Source of the DNA: Paulownia fortunei | Lineage: Eukaryota > Streptophyta > Magnoliopsida > Lamiales > Paulowniaceae | Direction of reading: 5' to 3' | Length of the DNA stretch: 64,000 bases | Assembly: GCA_019321725.1 (NCBI GenBank) | Contig: JAGSPU010000056.1 | Span: forward strand, 1-64,000 | Shown here: positions 25,427-37,236 of the stretch, piece by piece | Layout: each line of letters begins with the position of its first letter | How positions within the stretch are numbered: position 1 is the stretch's first letter | The notes under the pieces: generated by a model | What the model was told of the DNA's origin: nothing | What the model saw: the letters and a program-made list of their open reading frames with translations, nothing else | Databases searched by the model: none | Program-made: the position numbers and the translations under genes

Positions 25427-26935
25427 ACTACAAGTATAGTTGTCAACTTAGAACCGGCCCAAAATCGATTTGACCCGCTAAGAAAGTTGACTGTTCAAAT
25501 CCAGGCCCACACCTGAAGCGGTTCAAGTCTAGCTGAATAATTTTTAGTTGACCGAACTCGACCCATTGGTCTGGGTTAGATCTGGACATGTTACATTAGC
25601 TGAGCCTACGGGCTATAAGCTATTTTTTTTTATTAATTTTTAAAAATTTAATTATAATTAACTAATATATTTAATTTATATCCTAAGATTGAATTTAAAA
25701 TTTTAATACTTAATTCTATTTTACTTTAATTTTATATATTTAGTACTATTTTTATTTGATTATTGAGTTAAACTAAATTTAGATTATATTTATGTGACTA
25801 TTGACTATCATAATAGACTTTTTTTAATTTAGTATACTAAGTAATATTTTACTTTTTTAGCAATATACTTATTTTTTAATTTTATATTTTATTTTGATAT
25901 ATTATTTTTAATTTATATACTAAGTAGTAGTATATTTTTTTAATAATATACTTGCTTATAACTTTATATTTTTATTTTGATGATTTTTTTTAATTTAGTA
26001 TACTTGATACTATTTTACTTTTTAGTAATATACTTACTTTTAATTTAATATTTTTTTATAAATTATTTTTTAGTTTAATATAATAAAGTATTATATTTTT
26101 TTAGTAATATACTTACTTTCTAACTTTAAATTTTTTTAATAAATTATTTTTAATTTAGTATACTAAATAGTATTATATTTTTTAGTAATATACTTACTTT
26201 CTAACTTTATGCTTTATTTTGATGATGATTTATTTTTAATCTAGTATACTTAGTGCTATTTTACTTTTTTATTATATACTTACTTTATAACTTTATATTT
26301 TATTTTGATAAATTACTTTTTGGTTTAATATACTAAGTAATATTATATTTTTTTAGTAATATTTATTTACTTTCTAATATTACCGTTAATCCAATAGGAA
26401 CCGTCCGATTTCAATGGCCAGACAAATATGACCGTTGAAAACAACAAATTAGTTAAAAATATAACTGAATGCATCCAAATTGCAAGAAAAGAACTCGTTA
26501 CTTGCTCTAGCCACCTTCTAGCTGGCTGGAGCAAGATTGATTTAAGTTTATTTAAAAAAAATATCTTTAACCTATATGTAAAAAAAAATTCTTAGCCTAC
26601 TACTATTATACTTTCAATTTAATTGGACTCATATTTTTATTTATTTTAGGTTTCTTTTATGTTATTTTTTCACTATATATTATTATATATAAAAACCCAA
26701 CTACTAAGAATCGAGTTTGGCCGGTTCTGTATTAGGCCGGTTCCGAAGCATTCCCGGGCCCAAACAGTCCGATTCGCGGGTTTTGGCTGAATTTTAATGT
26801 TTGGGCTTAAATTATGTTTTCAAAATTGATCCAAGGAGTTTGTATTGCTCATGGACCGATTCTGACTTGTTCCAGGTGTGTTGGGTCTGGGTTGGCCTGA
26901 TTATAACCGCCTAAGTTGACAACTATAACGACAAG
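25427..26935. mobile_element. Non-autonomous hAT-like DNA transposon with TSD
   Basis: A 1493-bp element, 25435-26927. It is bounded by a 17-bp perfect terminal inverted repeat: TATAGTTGTCAACTTAG at the left, and its exact reverse complement at the right (26911-26927). Immediately outside are 8-bp direct repeats differing at one base: ACTACAAG (25427-25434) and ACGACAAG (26928-26935). An 8-bp target duplication, a GTTGTCAA-containing terminus and GGCC/CCGG-rich subterminal sequence fit the hAT superfamily. I see no transposase reading frame, so it is non-autonomous. Its interior carries a minisatellite. Confidence 0.8.
25833..26400. repeat. ~83-bp minisatellite inside the hAT-like element
   Basis: Seven evenly spaced copies of a TTTAGTATACTAAGTA-like word, at about 25833, 25916, 25999, 26078, 26159, 26244 and 26329 (spacings 79-85). 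Each is followed by AGTAATATACTTACTTT-like and AACTTTATATTTTATTTTGA-like sequence. A weaker eighth copy may begin near 25741. Copies are diverged, so the array is not very recent. Confidence 0.82.
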
Positions 26936-27004
26936 CAAATAATAATATTAGTCACATAATATTAAGTGACAATATCAAAATTATCACTTAAAAATATATA
27001 TTAA

Positions 27005-27445
27005 GTGAAAAAGAAATGACTATTGATAACTAGTAACAATATAGATATAATGATAATTACATTTATTATCAATATACATGTATAATTAATTATATATAGT
27101 GATTATTTTATAATTTTTTTTTTTTAATTATTAATAGTGATAATTTTTATATAATTCTTGTCGCTGTGAAAATTATAAAAATTATTTATGTAACAAAATA
27201 AAAGTTCTATCACTGAAAAATTTGAAGAAAGTGAAAAAGAAATGACTATTGATAACTAGTAACAATTTAGTAACAATACAGATATAATGATAATTATATT
27301 TATTATCAATATACATGTATCATTAATTATATATAGCGATTATTTTATATTATTTTTTATTTTTAATTATCAACAGTGATAATTTTTATATAATTATTGC
27401 GGCTGTGAAAATTATAAAAATTATTTATGTAACAAAATAAAAGTT
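27005..27445. repeat. ~225-bp tandem duplication
   Basis: Copy 1 about 27005-27206, copy 2 about 27231-27445. Both start with GTGAAAAAGAAATGACTATT and end with TTATTTATGTAACAAAATAA plus AAGTT. Copy 2 has a small internal duplication (TAGTAACAAT). AT-rich and non-coding; family not identified. Confidence 0.92.
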
Positions 27446-28159
27446 GTTCTCATTTATTATATATAATAATAAGAGTTTTAATTTTGTTACTCGACTTTTT
27501 ATCACTAGCATCTTCTTTTTTTTTGTCACCGACATTACTGTGAGATATTTCATTAGATATTTTCCCGCAGAGTAGGCCCCCAGCAACATGTGGCCACTGA
27601 GGCTTCGGCCTTGGCCTTTCTGGGCCGCCGGCGTCGTTGGATTTTATGGGATGGATAATGATTCTTGTCTTTACTTAATCAGAAACGTGAAAGAAAGTAG
27701 AAACACGTCAATTATTGTAATTATCACTTTGCAGAGTGACGATATCATTTTTCTTATTTTTTGAGTGGCAAAAAATTGAAACTGATGGCGCCTTGAACAG
27801 TAAAATTTCCTGCTCCATGTATTTTATATCTGAGAAAAGATACATTTAATAAGAGGGTTAAAAGTTTTTTAAGTTGATGGAAACATTTGAGTTTGAGAAA
27901 ATAATTTAAAATTAAAATTTATGACGACCCAAGAATAAGATTTTCAAATCCATTACGAATTTAATAAAAAAAATTAAATTTAAATTTATTTTTCTAAAAT
28001 TAATAATAACTCAGAAATTAGTATGGAGCTCAATAAATTTATTATTAAAATTTAAAATTCTTAATTTTATCCAAAAAAAAAAAACCACTCCAAATTTTTT
28101 TAATGGTGCACATTACAATTACAATGGTATACAAGATATTGGCATTCCACAAGATTCAT

Positions 28160-28193
<34 letters not shown>

Positions 28194-28235
28194 ACTTTAA
28201 TCACACAATGGTAGAAGCTATACATAAAATCTAGT
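27446..28235. other. Intergenic: 3' side of the hydrolase gene
   Basis: Contains a GC-richer patch near 27570-27640, then AT-rich sequence with an (AT)n tract at about 28155-28187, probably within the 3' untranslated region of the minus-strand hydrolase. No further gene seen. Confidence 0.4.
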
Positions 28236-30665
28236 TTAAATTCCTTCTTTACTATAGTCGGTTTCAAGCACATTGTGATCATTAGCAAACTTTTGTTGCT
28301 CTTCCACCTCGGCATTTCGGGCGAAAAACCTGTCGTCCAACCACTTGACAATGTCGGAAAACACGGTGTCGAGATTTTCCGGCAGCTCGCCATAGGACAA
28401 AGAGTGCCACATTCCTGGATACAACTTGAATGTCTTGTCGGTGGCGCGTGCCGATTCGTACAAGATTTTGCTCACGGATGGATCGGTCACCCTATCATCT
28501 TCCCCGTGCAGAACAATGAATGGCAAGGAAACCTGTTAAGGTGGATATATATTGGAATGATTAATTTGATCGGCAAATTTAATGAGAAACAAGTTGTCAT
28601 AATAGTCGTTGATACACACAGTTTTAGGGGTTTGATTGGGTGAATTTTGACTTGAAATTAACAAATGAACCCCACATAATCAAACGATTAAAAATAAATC
28701 TAATCAAATTGATCAGGACTTTTCAAGAATTTTACTTGTACTAAATATTATTGAGTTAAACACAAATTAAATAGAGAGAGGAAAACTCACCTCTTCAAGT
28801 CTTTTTTCCAAATCCATGCTGACTGTATATAGTTGGTAGCTAGTTTGTAGACGAGGTCGGCCTTTGTATGTGTATGGATTGGATCTAACCTGTGGCCATT
28901 TTAATATGAGATTAAACTAAGTAAATATGCAATTACAAAATACTAATTTCTCTGATTTAAAAAAATAAATAAATTAAGTAACAAAAGAAAGAAGATTATT
29001 AGGTAGGGATGAGAATTTGTACCTCCTTTCTAACTTGTGGGTCCCTGAAGGCAATATCAACTATGTCTGGAGTGGGAGTAAGTTTCCATGTTGGTATGAT
29101 GCGAGCCAAAGAAGTCAATATTTTGATAACCAATGGGTTTGGTCTAATCTCATCAGCAATCTGCATATTTATACAACAAATTCACATCATAAGTTGAAAA
29201 CCTAGGCATGGAAGAAAATATTATTATTTGTAATTTATGACAGTGCATAAATTATATTGCTATAATAGTTTTAGTAAATTCACAATACTGAACCACCAGC
29301 AGGTCAAACAGACATAGTCACTCATTTTTTATGCCAAAAAATTTAAATTTTGTTAGCAATTTGATGATAAAGGGTCTAAATTGACCCTTTTAATCACTTT
29401 TTAGATTCTCTATTCTAATATCATAAATATATATTAGTATTAATTAATATAATAATTAATGATATTACAATGTGAGACTAAGATCAAAAAATCATATTAT
29501 CACTTATGAAGTTTGAAATTTAAATATAATTAATATTATATGATTTCACATAAAAAAAATTCCTTATAATTACCTTACACATGGGTGCAACGAGGACGGC
29601 ACCGTCCCAATACTCTGGTTTCTTTCTATGCAATCGTAGAATCATGGCCCCTCCATTGATTCTCCCATCAGGATCCTCAACTTTTTCCTATTCTCTCTCC
29701 TTTCTGGATTAAACAATAATTAAGATAAATAAAGTCAAACAAGTGTCCTAATCACATGTCACCCACTCTTCATGGGATTCGTTAAACCTTTGAATATTTC
29801 TTGTTTGAACCCACACAATTATTGTAACTAAAGTAAACAGTAGGACAAGGACATCATTATTGATAATTTTATTAATAATTGCCATAAGTTCAACAAGTGA
29901 CTAGTCGATAATGGACATAATTAATTAGTGCAATGTACAACAGAAAGTGAGACCAGTCGTCGTTATGGACCATGTCCACAACAATTTTTTTCTCTTCAAC
30001 ATGATGATCCACGACTAAAACTCTGTATTGACCAATATTTGAAAATTGGAATTATTCAAAGTAATTTTTATTAATGTAATAGCAACAGTAATTGAAAAAT
30101 AGAATTAAAATCATATTATCGAACCAGAAATATTGGTGAAGTATTCGGAGAGATCGTCAACAAGATCATCGAAGTTGGAGATTAATCCCAGCAGCCCAGA
30201 TGACTTTCCATGGCCTTCGCAGTCGATGCCATGAACTTCATATCCTGCCTTAACGAGTCTACTAGCACAACCTGTTCGTATCAATCAATCAATCAACCAA
30301 TCACCGTATAATAACTGATTAAATTATCGACTTCAACTTCTTCATATAGCAAGAGATGCAGAAACATTAGCAGTACTATACTATATAAATGGCTATTAAT
30401 GCATAAAGTGCTGCAGTAAATAGTTGACCTCTCATTGAGATGCTGCACTCCATGGCATATCCATGGCACAAGAAAATCAAAGCTTTTGGTTCATCGTTTG
30501 CAGGTACCCATCTGCAAGTGAAAAGCTTCACTCCACGTGAATTCACTATATATTCCTGTAAAAAAATTTAATGAAAATTCAGTTTCCGAATAATCTTGAA
30601 AGAAAGGCGTATATCTTCAGGGTCTTGATAAACAGGTTTACCTCTTCATATTTGACGTTGCTCAT
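28236..30665 (-). CDS. Monoacylglycerol lipase / caffeoylshikimate esterase-like hydrolase
   Basis: Alpha/beta-hydrolase of the plant MAGL/CSE family; members hydrolyse monoacylglycerols, lysophospholipids or caffeoyl shikimate (lignin pathway), and sequence alone does not say which. Seven coding exons, 5' to 3': 30665-30642, 30555-30429, 30271-30125, 29703-29574, 29160-29023, 28889-28791, 28532-28236. Motifs: FLCHGYAME (oxyanion side), YEVHGIDCEGHGKS, nucleophile elbow GESMGG, HGEDDRVTDP with the catalytic Asp, and PGMWHSL with the catalytic His. One missing base near 29653 (GGG to GG on the coding strand, within the Ser elbow codons) breaks exon 4; otherwise phases fit and give about 320 residues, standard for the family. 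The ATG lies nine bases after a splice acceptor, so there is a 5' UTR intron. Confidence 0.9.
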
Positions 30666-30679
30666 CTCTGTCTCCTGCA

Positions 30680-32730
30680 AAAAAAATAAAAAAATAATAT
30701 TAATAATTTACAATGTTTTCAGGCGATGATCAATAGGGAAAAAAAAAAAAAGAAAAAAGAAAAAAGTATATACACGTACCATGAGTATATGATGGTGCAA
30801 AGATAATTTGTATGCAAGAAACAATCTACAAGGAAAAAAAAGAAGCAAAGATGTAAAGGGAATAAGATGGATGGAGTTTTTGAGTGGAGAAAAAATAATC
30901 AGAGGGGATTGTATTATAGTTTGAGAAGGATAAGAAATTTGACTGTGTGGAGTGGTCGTGTGTGGATGGCTATTTATGGGGAGAGGGAGCGGAGCCATGA
31001 AGAATTGATAGAGGCGTCCAACTCGTCGGCTGAAAGCAATACTTTCCTTTTTGTTTCCTCCACTTGACTAGTCCTTTTCTTTCTTTCCTTTTTTTTTAAT
31101 TATTATTTTGATTATAGAAATTAACTAATAAGATTCAGAAGATTCGCTGCAGTTTTGGGCTTAGAGCCATGGAGGCAAGATTATGGTTATATTTGAGATT
31201 AGTCCACTAAATTTTTTTTAGAATTTGAATTCCACCAATTAATTTCGTTAGCCTTATTTTATTATTTTAAAAATATTAAAAAATATATATTTAAAAAATA
31301 ATATACTAACTTTTTAAGAAATATATATATATATATTTAATAAAATCATATAAATATATAATAAATTATAAATAAAAAAGAGAGAACAAATTTAAAAATA
31401 AAAACTGAAGATATCAGATACCCGTTTGCAATAGTAAAATTTACCCCAAATGGAAGTAGGTATTAGTTTGAGTCCGTCCGATTATCAACTTTGGTCAAAT
31501 AATGAATACGGATATTTGAAATGATACAATTTTTTTATGTTATATTATATTTTTAATGAACAAATAATAACTCGAAGTTAATGATGGTTCATTAAAGCAA
31601 GATGATATTTTAGAAAGAAATTATTATTTTATAAAAGGAGACATTATATATATATATGTTTGAACGCGACACTTTTCTTGACATGATTTTAGTAATGTTA
31701 ATCTAGAAGGATTGATATAAATGGATGAATTCGGGTGAAGCATCAATAGCATTCCAAATTGATTTTCTTTAATTTGAATCTGACCCTATCCCTATCTGAA
31801 CAATTTTAATGATGTAATTAATTCGGATACCATGTACAAAAATTAAATTTTTGCGTGAGTATAGATTTTAAATTTTAATTTTAGAAAACGGTGTACATGG
31901 ATTTGACTAAGAAAATATATTTGGAATCTGTTAAATTTGAATCTTTGCTCACTCAATACCAAGTTTTTTTTTACAGTTTTTTTTTTTCAGAAAAGGAATC
32001 TTCTAATTGAATTCAGTTCATTTTAACTTTTAATAGTAAATGATACAAATAAATGTGAAACAAATTTGGAATAAAATATAACTCAGTTTCAATCCAATGT
32101 GAACATGTGAATGCCCCTTATATCTTAAAAAAAAAAAAGATTTCGAAAAGGAAAAGGGGATAATTCGTGTGTGTTTCCTTTGTGCACGTTATGGGATCAG
32201 TGATCACGTACCACAACAATAGATTGAATTGTTGCCTATGATTAGATCCACACATACCAAATAAAATGCCTTTTTGTCAAAAAATACAAGGAAAAATTTG
32301 ACTTTTATTAATTAAATGATTATCAGCATAGCAAAATGCCTTTAAATTAATTAGAATGACCTGTAACTTAGGTCTTTTTATTTGCTAGAGATATTCAAGT
32401 GAGACGTGGTTGTACTGTAGTTGGACTTCTTGGCTTGACCAGTGTTAAATGTTGTTGCTCGTGCCCTATTTTACCCGAACCTTTTTTTTTTCTTTTTAAT
32501 TTTGCTCCTCTATGCATTTAGTGGTGTTCATTACAAATATGCATTTATGATATTTTCTTATGGACATAATTATAAGCACCGGCCTCCGGCCACCTTGAGT
32601 TCATTTATTTAATTGTTTCATTTCCAAGCAAATAAAACGAGCTCGTTTATAAATGATTCCCCATGCATATTTATCTTTTCTTTTAGAGATGCCAAAAAAC
32701 GAGTTTAAATTAATACTCATGCAAATTTTA
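30680..32730. other. Intergenic: upstream of hydrolase gene
   Basis: Holds the 5' untranslated and promoter region of the minus-strand hydrolase (to about 31050), then AT-rich DNA. No further coding sequence recognised. Confidence 0.4.
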
Positions 32731-34851
32731 AAAAGGGGTAAATCTCACTTTAACTTTTTTATTTTTATTAACTATCAATTTATTTTATTATATTTTTAAT
32801 TATCTAATTGTATGTAAGAAATTGATATTAAAAATTGAATTTTAATCCAACTTTGACCAATAAATAAATTGAATTCTATTTTATAAAAATAAATATAATT
32901 TAATTAAACATAATCTATGTCATGGGTAAATAACTTTAGTATATTTGATTTTTCAAAATCAATTTTGGGTAAATGAGAAATTAATAAATAAAGTAAATCG
33001 TTTAAATAAATGGTTGATATTATGAAATGTTGGGAATGTAAAAAGTCACAAATCCAATATTGGAAGAGTGAAATAACTTTGTCTTACATATATAGAATCT
33101 CACTTTAGTAAGTAGTAATCAAGTGGAGTTCCCATATGATGCACTCTAATGCTTTTTTGACTAGTTTTATCTAACTCAAGGAGTTTCGAGGATGATGCGT
33201 AGCACCATCGAAGCCCGCACGTGCGCACATCGCAAGGATCGCATTAGGCGCTTTACATACGCACTTTGCACTTGGCAAGATAACGTGTAGTTGGAAGCTG
33301 AATAGGCGTGATTGGACACACAGCTGTTGACAAGGCGCGTCTAAAGGCACATGTCCGTTCGATTGTCAAGAGTTCACTGTAAGGGTGTGAACTTTCGCGG
33401 AGAGTTGTGATCGGAGAATTGAGATTGATCATTGGCAATAACTTACTATAAAGGGTGGACGATTGAGATTGATTATTAACAAGAGGTTCACTGTAATGCG
33501 TGGATTTTTGCAAAAAGATATAATCGTACGGCTCAAATTGATCCGAACAAAAAATTGTACCCACTCATGAATTGATACCATAACTTTTCGAAAACTATAA
33601 ATAGACCCCTAAATTTCATAATTTTTATTCATTCAATCTATTATTATCTTTTTCTCAAGTTATAAAAGAGTTCTAAAATACTTTTAAAGTTCAAGTTCTT
33701 GTGATTTGTAGTACTACTATCATAAGAAGTGAGTCGTTGTAGATTGAGAGACGATTGCCATATTCAGTAAACACAAAGTGCGGGACAATTTCGTCTTAAA
33801 GAAAAAAAGTTAAACTCTTGCATCGACTATAGCTTAAATTCTGTCAGAAATACTTTAATCATTTCGATATTACACCTACCAAAAATTTCTCAACACTTTA
33901 TCAACTTATACTCTCATTTTATCTTACTTTATCCAATTGTATTCTTATTTTCTCACTTTACCTACTTGTACTCTAAAATAATTAACTAAATTACTCTTAT
34001 CAATTATTTATAGTAAAATGACTTTAAAATATTCTAAAATTAATAGATTTTATATTTATGTTCTAATAATTTTTTCATTTTGATTAATTAATACTTGACA
34101 TTAAATTTATCTAAAAAAATTATTGTACTTAAAATTTTAATAGTAAATTAATTAGTATGTAGTAGAATATTTTTTATTAGTCAATACACTTTACTTATGA
34201 ATTTTTTACTCAATACAAATTCACAAAATATGAAATATATTTTAAATAATATCTTACTAAATACATAAAACATTAGTAATAATTTTTTTATTATTAATAG
34301 AATTATCATAAGTTCATAAAAAATATGTTAAATTCAAAAATAATCAATCAAGTAATAGTAATAAAATTAATTATGTTTATATAATTATAAAATTTATTAT
34401 ATTTATGATAATCAATTAATATATTTATTATATTTATGATAAGTAGAAAATTTATAAGTAAAATGTATTAACTAATAAAAAATATCATACGATATAAAAA
34501 TTTAATAGGAACTATATTTATAAAAAATAGCTATTAAACTTTAAGAATAATAAATTTTAAAATAAAATTAATGTTAAATGTTAGTAATTAAGTTGAAAAA
34601 ATATTAGAATATAAATACAAGTTTATTAATTTTTAAAAATTTTAAAATAAATTTACTATAAATAATTGGTAAGAGTATTTGATTAATTTTTTTATAGTAT
34701 AAAGGGGTAAAGTAAGACTATAAGAGTACAAATGAGTAAAGTGAGATATAATGAAAGTATAAAGGGGTAAAGTGAGATAATTGAGAGAGCAATGAAATAA
34801 AATGATACTCAACAAATGTAGAAGGGGGTAAAGTGAGATTTACCCTTTTCT
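32731..34851. mobile_element. Inverted-repeat element, interrupted
   Basis: The left end (32731-32757) reads AAAAGGGGTAAATCTCACTT; the right end (about 34827-34850) is its near-perfect inverse, GGTAAAGTGAGATTTACCCTTTTC. Further in, about 33900-34120 is an inverted, diverged copy of about 34560-34810 (shared words such as ACTCTTATCAATTATTTATAG against its complement). The word TAAAGTGAGAT, or close variants, repeats several times near the right end. I infer a DNA element with long inverted repeats whose left arm was split by later insertion of the LTR-like block 33028-33891. No clear target duplication seen; superfamily unassigned. Confidence 0.55.
33028..33891. mobile_element. Probable solo LTR (Copia-like)
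   Basis: Starts TGTTGGGAATGTAAAAAGTC and ends TTTCTCAACA, giving TG...CA ends with a short inverted repeat. It has a different, GC-richer composition than its surroundings at 33180-33350, a TATA-like ATAAATAG at 33598, and typical LTR promoter/poly(A)-like layout. No primer-binding site or internal coding region follows, hence solo. No matching 5-bp target duplication (TGAAA on the left, CTTTA on the right), so the right boundary is uncertain. Confidence 0.5.
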
Positions 34852-37061
34852 AAAATTATAAATGATTACAAGATATGTCTTTATTTTTTATTTAAAAACC
34901 CGTTCCATTTAATTATTAATTTATTTTTAATATATATTTATGTAAAATTATTTTTTGAAAAATAGATATTTAAGATTTTTTTATGGTGTTATATTTAAAA
35001 TTATTTTGGGTTCTAATATGGGTTCTAAGCCTTAAAAATTTTGAGAGAACAAATTTTACATTTTGACAAATTCGTCGTAAATCCATCCATTTGCCATTTC
35101 TATGGACAAGAAAATAGATGAATTTTATTCGCTAGTGATCATGCACAAACTAATTTTCTTCTTAATCTTGAATCTAATAGTATCCGCAACAATTCATGCA
35201 CAACTCTTGAAAGAATAATACATTGAGTAAATGATTTATACATCTTATACTCGATTTGCGCCATTATTCCTTCACGCAATATTTGTTTTTATTTTTGGGG
35301 AAGCAATTTTTTTTCCTCATAACATAAATGCATTTGTTTTCTCATTCAATAAAAATAAATTTATTCTTCCCAAATAACATCAATACATTATTGAATTATT
35401 ATATTATTATAAATACATATCATCTTCATTTTTAAATTAAAAAATACAACATTATTTATTAAAAATGCTAATATGAAATCATTAACTATAAAAAATCTTA
35501 GAAGATAAGATATTAACAGTAAAAAAAAAATTATCCCAAAACAAACCAAATATAACTTTTTATTCTCAAATTCCTTTCTCAAAATTCTCAAAATAAAAAC
35601 TTTGGGAATATTTGGATTTGTTTTGAGTGTTTTGGAAAAATTGTTTTTGGAAAGAAAAAAAAGGAGGGAATGTCAAAGTATGCATGCTAGAATAGCATAC
35701 ATTAAATCTTGGTATCCACTTGACCTGGTAGCTACAATCTGGATGATGCTTATTAATAAATATGTAAGTTGCCACTTTGACGAAGAGTATTCTGACTTCC
35801 ACTGTTGGTAAGTGGAAGCTAACTTGCTGCTCCTCAGTCCTCAATCCTCATAATGGAATTCCCGGAAAAACCGTGGGAAATGGGGGGAAAACCAAACTGC
35901 CCTTGACTAACTTTTAGAAAGCAGGCATTTTTTCTTTTCTTAATTATTACAACTTGGGGTTATGATTATATATAATATATAATATATAATAATAATATAA
36001 TAAACTACAACTTGGAGTTTGTTTGAAATTTGATCAACAAAATATTAAGAATAATGTTATATTTGTTCCTCTTATTTGAGAATTATGGGGCAAAGATAAA
36101 AGGTGTTTAAATACATATTCGTCTTTTATTTTTCAAAAAGTCGTGTCTTATGTTAAGTTACTATAAATAATTCTTATTTAGAAAAAAATAGGAGAAAATT
36201 GAAATAATGCATTGCTCAAATACAAATTAGACAGTTACTAGTTGCTTCTAATAATGTTGATGATTCATTTGATAAAACTCGAAACTGGTGAAAAAAACTT
36301 AGGTGAAGAAGATTTCCTAGCTAGGTTTCACCTAAATCAAGAACTTGTGATACTAAAAATTCTTGCTATGCTCATGAATATGTAATTGTGGTTGAAGTAT
36401 TTATTTTTTTGTAATGTATTCGAATTCTCAATATTTATGACGTGTATTTTCTGTTCAAATTGTTCAATTCTTAACACGTTATAAATTTACCCAAGATGTC
36501 TTCAATTATCTGTTCACGCGTGTGCCAATAATTGTACGAAATAAATAGATTATATTTGGTTGCGTTGCCGACAATGTTATGCCCGAAGCCCATGTCCAAT
36601 TTGTTTGAGAAATGGGCTTTGAAGAACTTTAAGCTGGACGGCCCAATAAACAATGTTTATTGCCACTAGTTTGGGCCTATGGCTAGATGATACGGAGACG
36701 AAGACAGAGCACAAAGTTGTTTTTTTTTCTTTTTCTTTTTAAATATATATTAGCTATTTCGTTTTTAATCATCACTTTCAAATGTGCATTTGTTTATAAA
36801 CCACAAGTAGGAGTGATACATTGGCTTGGGCGACCCATCCGGCTCAGTCCATTTGATGCGATCTTGAACTTGGTAGACCATGAAGCCCTGTATACTAGAT
36901 TTGGTCTGAAAAATTAGACCCACCAAGAGTATGTGCTGGACCACGGTGGAGATTTGAGACCATGCATAAAATTGCACCGGTCATTTATTTTCATTTATTT
37001 ATATTTTGTTGTTCTTACTTGAAATATATTATTGAGGAATATTTTGGCTTTAAGGTTTTAA
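34852..37061. other. AT-rich intergenic region
   Basis: No convincing gene. Near 35540-35640 there are facing words (CCCAAAACAAACCAAATATA and GGGAATATTTGGATTTGTTT) resembling ends of small MITEs. A slightly GC-richer patch at 36500-36970 has only short frames without recognisable similarity. Confidence 0.4.
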
Positions 37062-37236
37062 GGGAATGTTTGGATGTATATTGTGTGTTTTGGAAAAATG
37101 AATAGAAAATAAATTTATTGGGAATATAATGTATTAGGAGAAAAATATATTTGAGAATGTGATATCTATTTGGATGTATTTTGAGAGAATGAATTGAAAA
37201 TGAGATTGTTTTGGGAAAATACAAACAAACATAGCC
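37062..37236. mobile_element. Small MITE
   Basis: A ~175-bp block beginning GGGAATGTTTGGATGTAT and ending with the imperfect inverse ATACAAACAAACATAGCC. It is AT-rich and non-coding. The terminus resembles PIF/Harbinger-type MITEs. Left flank TAA and right flank TAT are close to, but not, an exact three-base TWA duplication. Confidence 0.5.

Noticed and set aside
33253..33564. 103-codon minus-strand frame
   Set aside because: Falls inside the LTR-like block and has no retrotransposon protein similarity.
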